DNA of 64,000 nt from Deinococcus marmoris (GTDB taxonomy: Bacteria > Deinococcota > Deinococci > Deinococcales > Deinococcaceae). This document shows, in pieces, positions 10,081-20,574 of this stretch. The stretch is from the NCBI RefSeq assembly GCF_001949125.1, contig NZ_MSTI01000107.1, positions 21,092-85,091 of the forward strand, written 5' to 3'. The first letter of the stretch is position 1; every line of letters starts with the position of its first letter. A program made the position numbers and the translations under genes. Under the pieces are notes generated by a model. That model ran no database searches. It was not told where the DNA came from and was given only the letters and a program-made list of their open reading frames with translations.

Positions 10081-11736
10081 CTAGATGGTGGGCACGAGGT
10101 CAAAATACTCGTGATCCTCATTCGCGCCGCCGAAGCCCTGGCCCACCTCCTTCTCGCTGACGACGAATTCAATGCTGCTGATCCACTTGATCATCTTGTA
10201 CCCCAGTTGATTCTCGGCCCGCAGCCGCAGCGGCGCGCCATGATCGGCCCCCAGACGCTCACCGTTCATCTCATAGGCCAGCAGGCACTGTGGGTGAAGG
10301 GCATCTGCCAAGGGCAGCGTCTCGTAATATTCGCCGCCGTACAGGCCCTCACCGAACGAATGGAACACCACCACCTGCGCCTCCAGGCGGGGCCGCACCA
10401 GATCAATCAGGGCGCTCATCGGCAGGCCGCCCCACTCGGCCACGCCAGACCAGCCCTGGATACAGTGATGCAGCGTGATCTGATTGTGTTGACCCAGGGC
10501 CACAATTTCGTCAAGTGAGAGTTCGACTGGATGGTCTACCAACCCGGACACACGCAACCTGAAGCCTCCAAAGTCTTCAGCAAGCAGCGTCTGCCAGTCC
10601 TGAGACGTGGGCAGTTTGCCATTGGACCAGAAGTGCGGGGAGATGTCGTCCCTGCCGAATTCGGCCACGGGTTTCAGCGGGTCAAGCGTCCGCAGGGTCA
10701 GCGCCCCGACGGTGCGCCGGGCCGCGAGTTGCAGGGCGCGCGGACGGTGCCACGACACCCAGTAGGCCGCAAACAACACGGCGAGAGCGGCAGTCACCCC
10801 CACCAGGCCCAGCATCCATCCGGCAGGTCCACCCGTATCGGTACCCATGACGATGTGGTTCATATTCTGGACAAAGCCTGTGGCAACCACCAGCGCCACA
10901 TGGATCACCAGGAAGGCCGAGAACCCCACCATCAGCAGGAAATGCAGGGACCGCGCCCCCTGCCGTCCGCCGAACAGGCGTGGATACCAAGCAAAGTGGC
11001 CATCCAGCGCGGGCGACATGGCGAGGCCGCTCAGGATGGACAGCGGGGCCATGATGAACACCACGGCAAAATAGGTAAGTTGCTGTAAGGCCTGATACGC
11101 AACAAAGCCGTCCGGTTCAGGGGGCAGATGAAAAGTTGCGTAATGGACGAAGATGTTCCAGGCGTCGGAGAGAATGCCCCAGTACGTCGGCACCAGTCGC
11201 GCCCAGTGACCCTGCACGAACAGCAGCGCCACGTAGACCACGCCAGTCAGCACCCAGAACAGCACCGAGAGAAAATGCCAATGCCGGGCCACGCCTACGG
11301 TATGGCGGTAGCCCGGCAAGCTCCACAGCGGTGAGATGTAGCGGGCATCGTCCTTGGCCGTCCAGACCCGGTCCGTCGGCACCGTCAACGGCGTGAAGCG
11401 AATCCACTCCGAGCCGGGGGTGCAGTCCTGATCACGGTAGAGGCGCGGATGGTCCGCCAGGATCGACAGACCGCTGCGGATCAGCAGCAGCGTCAGAACG
11501 AAGCTGATGTAGTGCGCCATACGCAGCCAGAGCGGGAAGCCGGACGAACCGGGGAAAGTGCGAACCGGGTCAGCCAGCGCGGGCAAACCAGATACCCCGT
11601 ACTGAATCCAGGCAATGATGATCGGCAACAGGACCAGCGCCGCTATGCCGATGAGGAGAGACGGACGTATCCAGAGTCCTGGACGGCGATCTTGCGGAAA
11701 ATGGACCTTGTTGTCCCGTGGACGTGACGAGTGCAT
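10081..11736 (-). CDS. Cytochrome b561-like / molybdopterin oxidoreductase fusion
   Basis: The 551-residue membrane protein has an N-terminal half of about five transmembrane helices with His residues suited to heme b (RMAHYISFV, VARHWHFLSV, RSLHFLLMVG, VIHVALVV). The C-terminal half is a sulfite-oxidase/YedY-type molybdopterin domain. The Mo-ligating Cys is in LHHCIQGWSGVAEWGG, and HGAPLRLRAENQLGYK follows. The fusion suggests direct electron exchange between the membrane heme and the Mo cofactor, probably with quinone as the other partner. The ATG follows GGAGG. Substrate is unknown (a methionine-sulfoxide- or sulfite-type reaction is possible). Confidence 0.85.
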   Translation of the reverse strand: MHSSRPRDNKVHFPQDRRPGLWIRPSLLIGIAALVLLPIIIAWIQYGVSGLPALADPVRTFPGSSGFPLWLRMAHYISFVLTLLLIRSGLSILADHPRLYRDQDCTPGSEWIRFTPLTVPTDRVWTAKDDARYISPLWSLPGYRHTVGVARHWHFLSVLFWVLTGVVYVALLFVQGHWARLVPTYWGILSDAWNIFVHYATFHLPPEPDGFVAYQALQQLTYFAVVFIMAPLSILSGLAMSPALDGHFAWYPRLFGGRQGARSLHFLLMVGFSAFLVIHVALVVATGFVQNMNHIVMGTDTGGPAGWMLGLVGVTAALAVLFAAYWVSWHRPRALQLAARRTVGALTLRTLDPLKPVAEFGRDDISPHFWSNGKLPTSQDWQTLLAEDFGGFRLRVSGLVDHPVELSLDEIVALGQHNQITLHHCIQGWSGVAEWGGLPMSALIDLVRPRLEAQVVVFHSFGEGLYGGEYYETLPLADALHPQCLLAYEMNGERLGADHGAPLRLRAENQLGYKMIKWISSIEFVVSEKEVGQGFGGANEDHEYFDLVPTI

Positions 11737-12383
11737 AAATCCAGCGCCTCCAAATCAGGGTATCGAGTCGTGCTCACGGGAGGGAGGACGGCCAGACCAG
11801 TCAAAGGCCACACTGACGGGTTCACGGTCTGGCTATAAAGACCCTAGTCTTCAGGGACACTCGGCAAGTTGTGGGAAGCGGTGGAGCAACACTCCAGAAA
11901 ACCCTTCGAGCGGCGTTGCAAGACTGCTCCGTCTCCAGCAGCCTACTCCCCTCAGAGCGTTGCGGCGCGCACAGCGAAGCCACCAGACAGGCTGGTCTTC
12001 ATCTCACCTCAAACCAGCCGGAACAAGCCGCAGGGCCTGAAATCTTTAAAGGCTCCCTTACCCGCTTAACACCTTTAGAAGCGCAACCTGTGAAGGGGGA
12101 AACCATCTTCGCCCACCCACGCGTGAGCAGCGAGCTGGGCCACCATCGCAGAGCAGACGGCTAGATGACGGTCTGCTCATCGGGTGGACCCGACAGGGTC
12201 AACGTCGATAAGGGCAGCTTCAACTCCCGACATCCTGGCAAGCGCCAGTGCGGCGATTCTCCCCCATACTTCCGATGTTGCTGTTAGAGGCAATAGGGGA
12301 CAACTCGAATGGACGGGCGGACGCCCTACGGGCGCGCCACCGCACCACGGACCATGCCGCATCTTCAGCAGGAGGTCATCAAC
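11737..12383. other. Intergenic stretch without a recognised gene
   Basis: No convincing coding sequence was found. A hairpin, GAGCAGAC / GTCTGCTC (12151-12158 and 12171-12178, 12-base loop), lies about 200 bases before the next gene and is not followed by a T-run. Confidence 0.4.
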
Positions 12384-12653
12384 ATGACCAGTCTCCGTCC
12401 CGACAAAGAACGTCTGGAACAGCAGCGCGGCGAGATAGATCTCAACCAGACGGACCGCAGCCACCACGACGCCTCAGAAAGTGATTTCACCTCGCCCGAT
12501 CCCACTGTCGAGCATTCCGACGAATTGCTGGAACTCGGTCCCGAGACGGCCAGTATGGGCAGGGAGGACCAACGAGACAGGTTCTTCCGGCACAAGATCA
12601 TGCTTGAGGAGGCTAAGCGCGCCAGCGAGTTATCTGATCCACTGGACATGTAA
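12384..12653 (+). CDS. Small hydrophilic protein of unknown function
   Basis: This 89-residue, highly charged protein starts at an ATG preceded by GGAGG (12371-12375). No domain is recognised; it is rich in Asp, Glu, Arg and Ser and likely partly disordered. Its last codons (LSDPLDM, stop) have a near copy at 17482-17505 (LPDPLDL, stop), so a paralogue once existed there. The stop codon overlaps the left end of a MITE-like repeat, so the native C-terminus may have been altered. Confidence 0.55.
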   Translation: MTSLRPDKERLEQQRGEIDLNQTDRSHHDASESDFTSPDPTVEHSDELLELGPETASMGREDQRDRFFRHKIMLEEAKRASELSDPLDM

Positions 12654-12786
12654 TACGGATTCCGTTTGTTTCGTGTAGGAATCGGGACTGCGCCGATTCC
12701 TACACTCCACGCCCGGCACCCGTTTTTCTCCTTTTCGCTCCGCTCGGATTGCGGGTTTTTCAACACCCTCTAATCGGAGTCCGTAT
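12653..12786. repeat. MITE-like element of 134 bases
   Basis: Terminal inverted repeats are ATACGGATTCCG (12653-12664) and CGGAGTCCGTAT (12775-12786), with one mismatch. Inside is a strong hairpin, TGTAGGAATCGG / CCGATTCCTACA (12674-12704). There is no coding capacity. The terminal motif resembles the end of the IS630-type fragment at about 17471-17482 (CGCAATCCGTAT), and copies or scars occur at 51215 and 53220. It is therefore probably mobilised by an IS630-type transposase. Confidence 0.65.
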
Positions 12787-12905
12787 AAAAGCCTGTCCAG
12801 CAGGCGTGTCCCCTGGGATGGCCCGCCAGTGGACAGCATCAAGGCCACGACACCATGATGCAGGCCGTTTACTGGCGAGCCCCAAGTAAACCCTGGAGGC
12901 ACCCC

Positions 12906-13199
12906 GTGAACCGATCAGATCCCCTCAAGCACAACATGCCCGTGCAAGCCGGAGACGCCCAAGCCGCCCAAAGTTCTGGGCGAGCCGCAGGGCTGAAAAA
13001 ACCTTTCCTCAGGTTGCGCCGCCACAATGCCCTGCACAGTGGCGGCTGGCGTCAACCCTCTGGATCACCCGCACTGGTGATCCCGCCCCTCATCATTGCT
13101 CTGGAGCGCTGGGTGGACGAGGGCGGCTCTGGAGACGACCCGGACGATGACGCGTGGCTCAACCTGGCGCGAACGCCGCCACACCGGCCGAATCAATGA
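12906..13199 (+). CDS. Small hypothetical protein
   Basis: The candidate gene starts at a GTG behind GGAGG and encodes about 97 residues: basic in the middle (KKPFLRLRRHN), acidic near the end (DEGGSGDDPDDDAW). No domain is recognised. It sits between the MITE and the propeller gene in the same direction. Support comes from the ribosome-binding site and plausible composition only. Confidence 0.4.
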   Translation: MNRSDPLKHNMPVQAGDAQAAQSSGRAAGLKKPFLRLRRHNALHSGGWRQPSGSPALVIPPLIIALERWVDEGGSGDDPDDDAWLNLARTPPHRPNQ

Positions 13200-13267
13200 T
13201 ACCGGTGCCAGACGTTCTGCTGCCTGTTCGTTCGCGCGACGGGCCGAGACGGAAACGGGAAAAGCTC

Positions 13268-14704
13268 ATGCAGCGATTCGCCTCACGCCTGCTCATCGGC
13301 TCCTTTCTCCTGGTTGCCAGAGCGGCGGACGCTCAAGTCACCCCCCAGTCTCCCCTTGCTTCTCTGCAAATCCAAACCAACGCCCCGACTCATTTCCTGA
13401 ACCTCTCGGATGGTACGACGGTTGTGAGGCAACAGGGTGCTCTCACCTTACAACTGAAGTTGAACGGAAAAGTTCACCTGTCTTCAAAGGCTCAAGCCTG
13501 CACCAACCACCCCGCACTGAGGGTCAGCGCTCTGGACCCTCAAGCCCATTTTACCCTGACGGCACGGAGCTTTACAGCCAGCCACGCTGCAGTGTGGGTC
13601 AGTTCCACCGGCAACTGTAAAGATGCAGCCAGTGTGCTGGGAAAACGTACTCTGCATGCGGAAGGCTCCGTTAAGTGGACGATGACCACTGGCAATCGTG
13701 TGGACTCCTCGCCCGTCATTGGTCAGGACGGCACAGTTTATATAGGTTCAGGAGATACCAACGTCTACGCCCTCAATCCCGCGACAGGCCAGATGAAATG
13801 GAAGTTCAAAACGGGTGGTTACGTCCTCGCTTCGCCTGCCCTGAGTCCAGAGGGGGTGATCTATGTGGGTTCGACTGACACCAACCTTTATGCCCTTAAG
13901 CCTGACGGCACAGTCAAGTGGAAGTTCAAGACGGGTGGTTATGTCATTTCCTCAGTGGGTCTGGGGGTGGACGGTATGGTGTATGTCGGCTCCGATGACC
14001 ACAACGTCTACGCCCTCAACCCCACAACGGGGAGACCCCGGTGGGCGTTCGCTACTGGCGGAATGGTTGAGTCTTCACCTGCCGTGGGCGCGGATGGCAC
14101 GGTGTACGTTGGCTCAGCAGACACCAACGTTTACGCGCTCCGTCCTGGGACGGGCCGGCCCAGATGGAAGTTCGGCACAGGCGGCTACGTCCTCTTTTCA
14201 CCCGCTCTGGGTCAAGACGGCACGGTGTATGTCGGTTCCAATGATGGCAACGTCTACGCCCTGGATGCCACCACGGGTCAGTCCAGATGGAAATTCGGGA
14301 CAGGCAGTCTGGTGACCTCGTCCCCTGCGGTGGGTGGAGACGGCACAATCTATGTCGGGTCCAATGACGGCAACGTGTATGCCCTCAACCCTACGACGGG
14401 ACATGCCAGGTGGAAGTACAACACAGGCAGTTACGTCGCCTCGTCGCCTGCCATTGGTGCCGATGGTGCAGTGTACGTTGGTTCTCACAACAATTACGTC
14501 TATGCCCTTGACCCGATGACTGGTCAGCCCCGCTGGAAGTACAACACGGGCAATCTGGTCATTTCCTCGCCCGCTCTTGGCATGGATGGTACGGTTTATA
14601 TAGGTTCAGGCCACAAGGTCTATGCCCTGTACTCGCTTTCACGTGGACTGGCGACCAGCAGTTGGCCCAAGTTCCGTCGGGACAACAACAATACTGGACG
14701 CTGA
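13268..14704 (+). CDS. Secreted eight-repeat PQQ-type beta-propeller protein
   Basis: The 478-residue protein has a signal peptide (MQRFASRLLIGSFLLVARAADA). A domain of about 120 residues follows, then eight tandem repeats of about 40 residues with the pattern RWKFxTGxxVxSSPxxGxDG, then TVYVGSxDxNVYALxPxTG. This is the PQQ/quinoprotein propeller repeat, and eight copies would close an eight-bladed propeller. PQQ-binding and catalytic residues of true quinoprotein dehydrogenases were not identified, so it is more likely a BamB-like or cell-surface protein. Repeats are very similar to one another, suggesting recent internal duplication. The start was chosen because it gives the signal peptide. 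Confidence 0.8.
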   Translation: MQRFASRLLIGSFLLVARAADAQVTPQSPLASLQIQTNAPTHFLNLSDGTTVVRQQGALTLQLKLNGKVHLSSKAQACTNHPALRVSALDPQAHFTLTARSFTASHAAVWVSSTGNCKDAASVLGKRTLHAEGSVKWTMTTGNRVDSSPVIGQDGTVYIGSGDTNVYALNPATGQMKWKFKTGGYVLASPALSPEGVIYVGSTDTNLYALKPDGTVKWKFKTGGYVISSVGLGVDGMVYVGSDDHNVYALNPTTGRPRWAFATGGMVESSPAVGADGTVYVGSADTNVYALRPGTGRPRWKFGTGGYVLFSPALGQDGTVYVGSNDGNVYALDATTGQSRWKFGTGSLVTSSPAVGGDGTIYVGSNDGNVYALNPTTGHARWKYNTGSYVASSPAIGADGAVYVGSHNNYVYALDPMTGQPRWKYNTGNLVISSPALGMDGTVYIGSGHKVYALYSLSRGLATSSWPKFRRDNNNTGR

Positions 14705-14721
14705 TAAAGGAAGGTTGGTCT

Positions 14722-14832
14722 CCAGACTGCCTGTCGCAGCAGTCGGTTGAGATGCAGATGGGGCACAACCGTGACCAGCGCCAGGAACGCACATTCCTCC
14801 AGGGTCAGCCCCTCCTCCAACGTCCAAGTCAG
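14722..14832 (-). pseudogene. Transposase C-terminal remnant
   Basis: A 37-codon stretch on the minus strand, with GLTLEECAFLALVTVVPHLH, matches the C-terminal piece of the decayed transposase at 21773-22115 ([19 protein letters not shown]). The rest of the gene is gone. It overlaps nothing else and marks the left edge of the IS-rich region. Confidence 0.55.
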
Positions 14833-15139
14833 GGAAGCTGGGCCAGCCATTCTGTGTGAAGGGTGGTCCCGCCTATCCTCTTGTGGCAGGCTGGTTGGCG
14901 ACAAGACGGGTGGCGGTGCCGGAACGGGCAAGAGATCAACTGGCGCGGTTGGCAGATTCATCGTTTCCGTAATCGACATCGCTGTAGGCACGGTCACCTG
15001 CCCTTCTGGGGTAAGTGCAGGCAGGCGCTCATTGGAACTCAGCGCCAGCCGGGGCATGATCAAGATCAGCGGGATACCGGGCCGGGGATCGGTATAAGTG
15101 GTGAACAGTCGGGCCAGGATCAGGATGTTCCTTGAAATG

Positions 15140-15770
15140 GCACCCTCTCCTCAAAAGAGCCTGCGATTCGTATTCGTCGATTTTTTGTTGTCTGAAACGC
15201 TGAATCAGCGATGCGTCTTGAAGAACAACCCGATCTGCCGCCCGATATCCGCGTTCACGTACTGAGGGGTTCAGATGCGGCCCCATCACCCCGATCACTT
15301 TGGTTTTCGCGCCCACCCTGCGCGCCAGCGTCGCCAGTAGGAGGCCGTTCTTGACGCCGCTGACGGCCTGATCCTGTGAACTGCTCACCACCAGCAGCGG
15401 CGTTTTCGTTCCCACGAACCCGCTGAAATCATTCACGGGATCATGCCCCCGGGTGGACGCTCCAGCGAAAGCTGCCGCGACACTCCGGCCCCGGCTCTTG
15501 GACGTCCGCACCGCGTTGTTCAGGTTGACGCGCCCCGCCACCAGGGCCACGGCATTGATGGGAAAGCCCAGCGTGCGCCGGTACGCCGTGAGCGTCGCGG
15601 GCAGGCCGCCCATCGAGATGCCCAGGGTGTAGACCCGTCCATCATGCCGGAAGTGGGGGAGGGCCGCGCGGTAGGCCCGCCGAAGGGTGTTGAGTGCCGT
15701 CGGACTGCCCCAGGTTTCACGCCCACCATCGCTGCTCAGCAGTAACACAGAGCCCTGAACGTCGATGGCG
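15140..15770 (-). pseudogene. Alpha/beta-hydrolase remnant
   Basis: On the minus strand a frame of roughly 200 residues shows the nucleophile elbow YTLGISMGGLPATL and a later LLVVSSSQDQAVSG strand typical of alpha/beta hydrolases. A possible catalytic His is in VMGPHLNP. The N-terminus is cut off at about 15770, where a transposase fragment of opposite strand begins, and no start codon remains. It is therefore a truncated gene. The substrate is unknown. Confidence 0.6.
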
Positions 15771-15771
15771 T

Positions 15772-16288
15772 CCAACACGTGCTGGACTGGTTTCACGTGA
15801 CCATGCGCTTGACCGTACTCGGCCAGATGGCCAGGGGCCTCCCCAGAGATATTGAGGCATTGAACTACGTTCCTGAACGATTGGAGCGAGCTAAGTACCA
15901 TCTCTGGCACGGTCATGTGGGTCAGGGCTTCGAGGAACTCAGTGACCTGGAAATGGAGCTGTCCAGCGCGCTGGACAGCCCACAGGTGGATCCCGCCTGC
16001 CTTCGGAAGATGAAAAAGTACGTGGTGGAGACGATGGGCTACATCGGTAACAACCATGCCTACATGGTGAACTATAGCGAGTGGTACCGGGCGGGCGAGC
16101 GTATTTCAACAGGCTTTGTCGAATCGGCGGTCAATCAGGTCATCAGCAAGCGGTTCGTCAAGAAGCAGTCGATGGGTTGGACGCCGCGCGGTGCCCACCT
16201 GCTGCTTCAGATCAGGACCCAGGTCCTCAACAACGAACTCGAAGACCTGTTCCGCCAGTGGTATCCGGCCTTCAGGAAAGCAGCTTAG
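15772..16288 (+). pseudogene. ISKra4-like transposase, C-terminal fragment
   Basis: About 172 residues remain, from VLDWFHVTMRL to the natural end. TGFVESAVNQVISKRFVKKQ and RGAHLLLQIRTQVLN are the conserved C-terminal signature of ISKra4-type transposases. The N-terminal two thirds are missing and the fragment abuts the hydrolase remnant directly, so the junction is a deletion or insertion scar. Confidence 0.7.
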
Positions 16289-16439
16289 CCCCTGGAATTT
16301 GGTGACCTCCTATTCGGGACGCTGGTATTACTTACCCACACACGGTTGCTGGGTGTTGTCCCCCGGCCCACCTGGGCAGTCTATGGGCCGCAACACTTCC
16401 TGAACACTTGGAGCCTATGCTCGCGGCCAGGAGGTCGAC

Positions 16440-16907
16440 ATGAACCGTATACGACTGATTCTCATACTGGTGGCCCTCTCTGGCAGTGCGTTCGCCCATC
16501 CGGCCAGCCAAGCCATCCGTGTTCCCGGAGGCTCCTACTCACAGGTGACGCCCCAGACACTCAACGCTCAGTTGAAAAGCAAGGACTTCCTCCTGATCAA
16601 TGTCCATATTCCCTACGAGGGGGAGCTTCAGAACACTGATCTCTTCTTGCCCTTCGATCAGATGAACGCCACCCCGGTCCTGCCACGCGCGAAGAACGCC
16701 GAAATCGTGGTGTACTGCCGCTCGGGCAGCATGAGTGCGCTGGCCGTGCGCGCCCTGGTCCGCCGGGGCTACACCAATGTTCGCGAGCTGCGCGGCGGCA
16801 TGAATGCCTGGACAGCGGCGGGCTTTGAGCTGAAGTCCTTGCCGGAAGCGTCCTTCGTTCGGCCAGATGGCTTCCCGGCCATCAGCTTTTCTGGGAAAGG
16901 GCCGTGA
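16440..16907 (+). CDS. Secreted rhodanese-domain protein
   Basis: The 155-residue protein has a Sec signal peptide (MNRIRLILILVALSGSAFA) and one rhodanese domain. The active-site loop is CRSGSMSA and the following helix contains GGMNAWTAAGF. It is likely a periplasmic sulfur-transfer or thiol protein. The ATG follows AGGAGG. A second gene begins at 16904 overlapping the stop (GTGA) but is cut off by an IS630 fragment, so the original operon is broken. Confidence 0.85.
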   Translation: MNRIRLILILVALSGSAFAHPASQAIRVPGGSYSQVTPQTLNAQLKSKDFLLINVHIPYEGELQNTDLFLPFDQMNATPVLPRAKNAEIVVYCRSGSMSALAVRALVRRGYTNVRELRGGMNAWTAAGFELKSLPEASFVRPDGFPAISFSGKGP

Positions 16908-16993
16908 CGGGCGCGGTAAATATTGACCTGATCCTGGCCGTCTGGTTCGGCCTGACCGCACTGGCCGTCGCCTACGTCGCCATGCCCATCATT
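16904..16993 (+). pseudogene. Truncated small membrane protein, DUF4396-like N-terminus
   Basis: A GTG overlapping the rhodanese stop begins about 30 codons with one transmembrane helix (IDLILAVWFGLTALAVAYVA). The frame then runs into IS630 transposase sequence (KRVWSPQGQR) and stops at 17024. The helix resembles the start of DUF4396 membrane proteins as remembered, which is weak evidence. The truncation itself is clear. Confidence 0.45.
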
Positions 16994-17487
16994 AAGCGGG
17001 TGTGGTCACCACAGGGCCAACGCTAGGTGGCACGGGTCAACCATCGGTTCGACTGGTTGTATGTCTACGGCTTTGTCCATCCCCACAGCGGAAAAACCAT
17101 GTGGTACCTGCTTCCTGCGGTGAACACACCCGCGATGCAGACGGTGCTGGACAGCTTTGCAGTGGCAACTGGGGCAGAACCGGACAAGCATGTGGTGCTT
17201 GTCCTGGACAACGCGGGCTGGCATACCAGCCGTGAGTTGGTAGTGCCCGATGGCATCACCCTGCTGTTTCTGCCTCCCTATTCTCCAGAATTGCAGCCCG
17301 CAGAACGGTTGTGGGATGGGGTGGATGCCCCACTCTCCAACCGAACCTTTGGAGACCTGGACGAGCTTCAGGGCGTCGTGGACGCGCAGTGCGTTCGACT
17401 GATGGCCCAGGAAATGCGGATTCGTGGATTGACCCACTTCCACTGGTGACCCAATTGTTAGTTATTTTTTCGCAATCCGTATTACCC
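16994..17487 (+). mobile_element. IS630-type element, 3' fragment
   Basis: Only the second half of the DDE transposase remains. RVWSPQGQR is followed by an in-frame TAG, then VARVNHRFDWLYVYGF, HVVLVLDNAGWHTS (catalytic Asp) and FLPPYSPELQPAERLWD (catalytic Glu), stopping at 17449. The right terminus CGCAATCCGTAT (17471-17482) resembles the MITE ends at 12653. The left end and the first Asp are missing, so it cannot move on its own. Confidence 0.7.
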
Positions 17488-17505
17488 GATCCACTAGACC
17501 TGTAA
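17482..17505 (+). pseudogene. C-terminal tail of a paralogue of the 12384 gene
   Basis: The 24 bases encode LPDPLDL and a stop, matching 20 of 24 bases of the last codons of the gene at 12384 (LSDPLDM, stop). The IS630-type terminus lies immediately upstream, so the element or a deletion removed the rest. A 24-base match could be chance, but the shared reading frame and stop argue against it. Confidence 0.4.
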
Positions 17506-17593
17506 TGGACAGTCTAGAACGCGTGACCCAGTTGCTGGGCTGGCACGCTGGTTAAGTTCCCGGTAGCCCACAGAGCATACGAGACGACTGGGT

Positions 17594-17883
17594 CTAGCCG
17601 ACGCCCAGATCGGCGACGGCCCGCGCGATCAGGAAAGCAGCCCCAGCCGCCAGGCCACCTACCAGCGTCGTCTGCAGGGCGCTCCCCATCACGTTGACCC
17701 CCGTGAAGCGGGCTTTGACCGCGCCGAACACGGCCAGTGCCAGCAGGGTGACGATCACCGAGATCCTTAACGCCTCACCGATAGGCAGTCCGAAAGCGTA
17801 AGGGATCAACGGAATTAACCCTCCCACCACGTACGAGCCGCCGATGGTCAGGGCACTTTTTGGGGCGCGTGAGGGATCAGGCC
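17594..17883 (-). pseudogene. VIT1/CCC1-family transporter, C-terminal remnant
   Basis: About 95 residues at the C-terminus of a VIT1/CCC1 iron/manganese transporter remain. ALTIGGSYVVGGLIPLIPYA is a transmembrane helix, and VIVTLLALAVFGAVKARFTG and QTTLVGGLAAGAAFLIAR follow. The N-terminal half is missing, cut at the left end of the next element. It cannot be functional. Confidence 0.7.
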
Positions 17884-17939
17884 TGACGGCCTGACACAAA
17901 GTATGAGAAAGCGTCCCTGGTAGGGGACACTTTCCGTCT

Positions 17940-19135
<1,196 letters not shown>

Positions 19136-19267
19136 CAGCTCGACTTTGGCCATCGAGACGTGTCAGGCGGCGTAGCAGAGTGCGTCTGCAAGGCGCTCAA
19201 TAAATTCCAGTGGGACTTTAATCATTTCGCGTCCTGGCGCAGACATGCGAAAAGTCGGCACCTTCCA

Positions 19268-20566
19268 TCATGCTCGCCGAACCTCGGCGAACGCATCGAC
19301 AAAGGTCGGCAAGGTCTTGTCATACCAGGCGGCACGACGAACCCAAACATCATGGCCATGCCAGCGCTCGTGAGCCATGAGAGTCACAAGCGAGAACAGC
19401 CCCAGCAACGCTGGGGTTGTTCTCGCAATGGCTAGGTCGGTCCACTGCCGTTGTGTTTCCACACCCAGGTGAGCTCGAACTTCTTCAAAGGTGACTTCGA
19501 GTTGCCAGCGCTGTACGAAGGACTCCAAGATCTGAACTGGACTCAGCAGAAGGTCTGTACAGAGCAGTGCCTGAGTGGAGAACTGGCCCTGTGGGTCGCG
19601 GATCAAGACCCACCGGAGTGGAAGAGGCGGTTTGCCAGGGTGATACCAGATTGCCGTCTGAGAAACGAGGTCCACCTCCCGCAGGGTTTCACCGTACCAA
19701 CGGGTCAACCGGACACGCTGCCAGCACGTGTCTGCAGCGTTCGCGACAGCGGCCAGCGCCGGGAGGCGCTGGCCCTTCATTTTGGGCCGCCCCTTCTGGC
19801 CGGCCTGTCGTTCAGGGGCCGGCTCGTACAGAGCGGCATCCAGGCGGAGTCTGGTGATGACGGTGATCGGACGGCCCTGCTGGAGGTCGGCGAGCCACCT
19901 GATGACCGCGTATGCGCTGTCCGCTACCACGATCAACTGCCGTCCAGGACACCAACGCTGCACCACACGCAGCATCTGCCGGGCCCAGTCGGTCAGGGTC
20001 TTATGCCGGTGACCGCGCTCTTCGTGGTAGCGCTGTGACGGCACGAGTGCCGTCAGGAACGGCAGCGCCCAGATACGATTGGCCCAGGGAATGGGGGTCA
20101 GCAGCATCAAGCTCAGCCAGCGGAGACCGCCGGCTTTCACGAAGTGCCCCTGGCTGGACCGCACCGGGTCGCGGTAGATGCCTCGAGCGCTGATCTTTTT
20201 GCCGGTTCGTCGTTCGATAGTGTCGTCCAGGCCGAGGATCAGCGGCCCAGAGGGAACGAAAGCGGCCAGGAGCAGGCTGAGCAGCACCCGACTGGCCTGA
20301 AGACTGGACCAGCGCGCCCGACTCAACAGGCGGTGAAACGTACCGAACCTGGGATCGTCTGCCAATCCGAGGACCCGGAGAGCGGCGGTCACCGTCCGCT
20401 TCCCAGGCGACAAAATTGCCCCAATCACCAAGCGTTGAACCTGCGGCCAGACCGCGTGGAAAAGAGCGGGGCGAACTCGTCCAAGATCCGAGTGAACCAC
20501 TTCGGAAGGAGTGCCATGCTCAAGTCTGACAGGGGAGCAGCATGCTGCTCCCCTGTCAATGGCCAA
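19268..20566 (-). CDS. DDE transposase (DDE_5/IS701-like)
   Basis: The single frame of up to 432 residues appears intact. The first acidic motif is [16 protein letters not shown], the second [14 protein letters not shown], and the Glu region is [20 protein letters not shown]. These resemble DDE_5-type transposases; IS4 is an alternative placement. The true start may be internal, since the first 20 residues look like read-through of the element end. Terminal repeats could not be delimited by eye. Confidence 0.75.
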   Translation of the reverse strand: MAIDRGAACCSPVRLEHGTPSEVVHSDLGRVRPALFHAVWPQVQRLVIGAILSPGKRTVTAALRVLGLADDPRFGTFHRLLSRARWSSLQASRVLLSLLLAAFVPSGPLILGLDDTIERRTGKKISARGIYRDPVRSSQGHFVKAGGLRWLSLMLLTPIPWANRIWALPFLTALVPSQRYHEERGHRHKTLTDWARQMLRVVQRWCPGRQLIVVADSAYAVIRWLADLQQGRPITVITRLRLDAALYEPAPERQAGQKGRPKMKGQRLPALAAVANAADTCWQRVRLTRWYGETLREVDLVSQTAIWYHPGKPPLPLRWVLIRDPQGQFSTQALLCTDLLLSPVQILESFVQRWQLEVTFEEVRAHLGVETQRQWTDLAIARTTPALLGLFSLVTLMAHERWHGHDVWVRRAAWYDKTLPTFVDAFAEVRRA

Positions 20567-20574
20567 AGTCCAGC

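Noticed and set aside
12674..12704. Hairpin after the small gene at 12384 considered as a transcription terminator
   Set aside because: There is no T-run, and it lies inside a repeat with its own terminal inverted repeats, so it is better explained as part of the MITE.
12653..12786. Short repeats considered as a CRISPR array
   Set aside because: Only one inverted pair is present, with no regularly spaced direct repeats and no cas genes.
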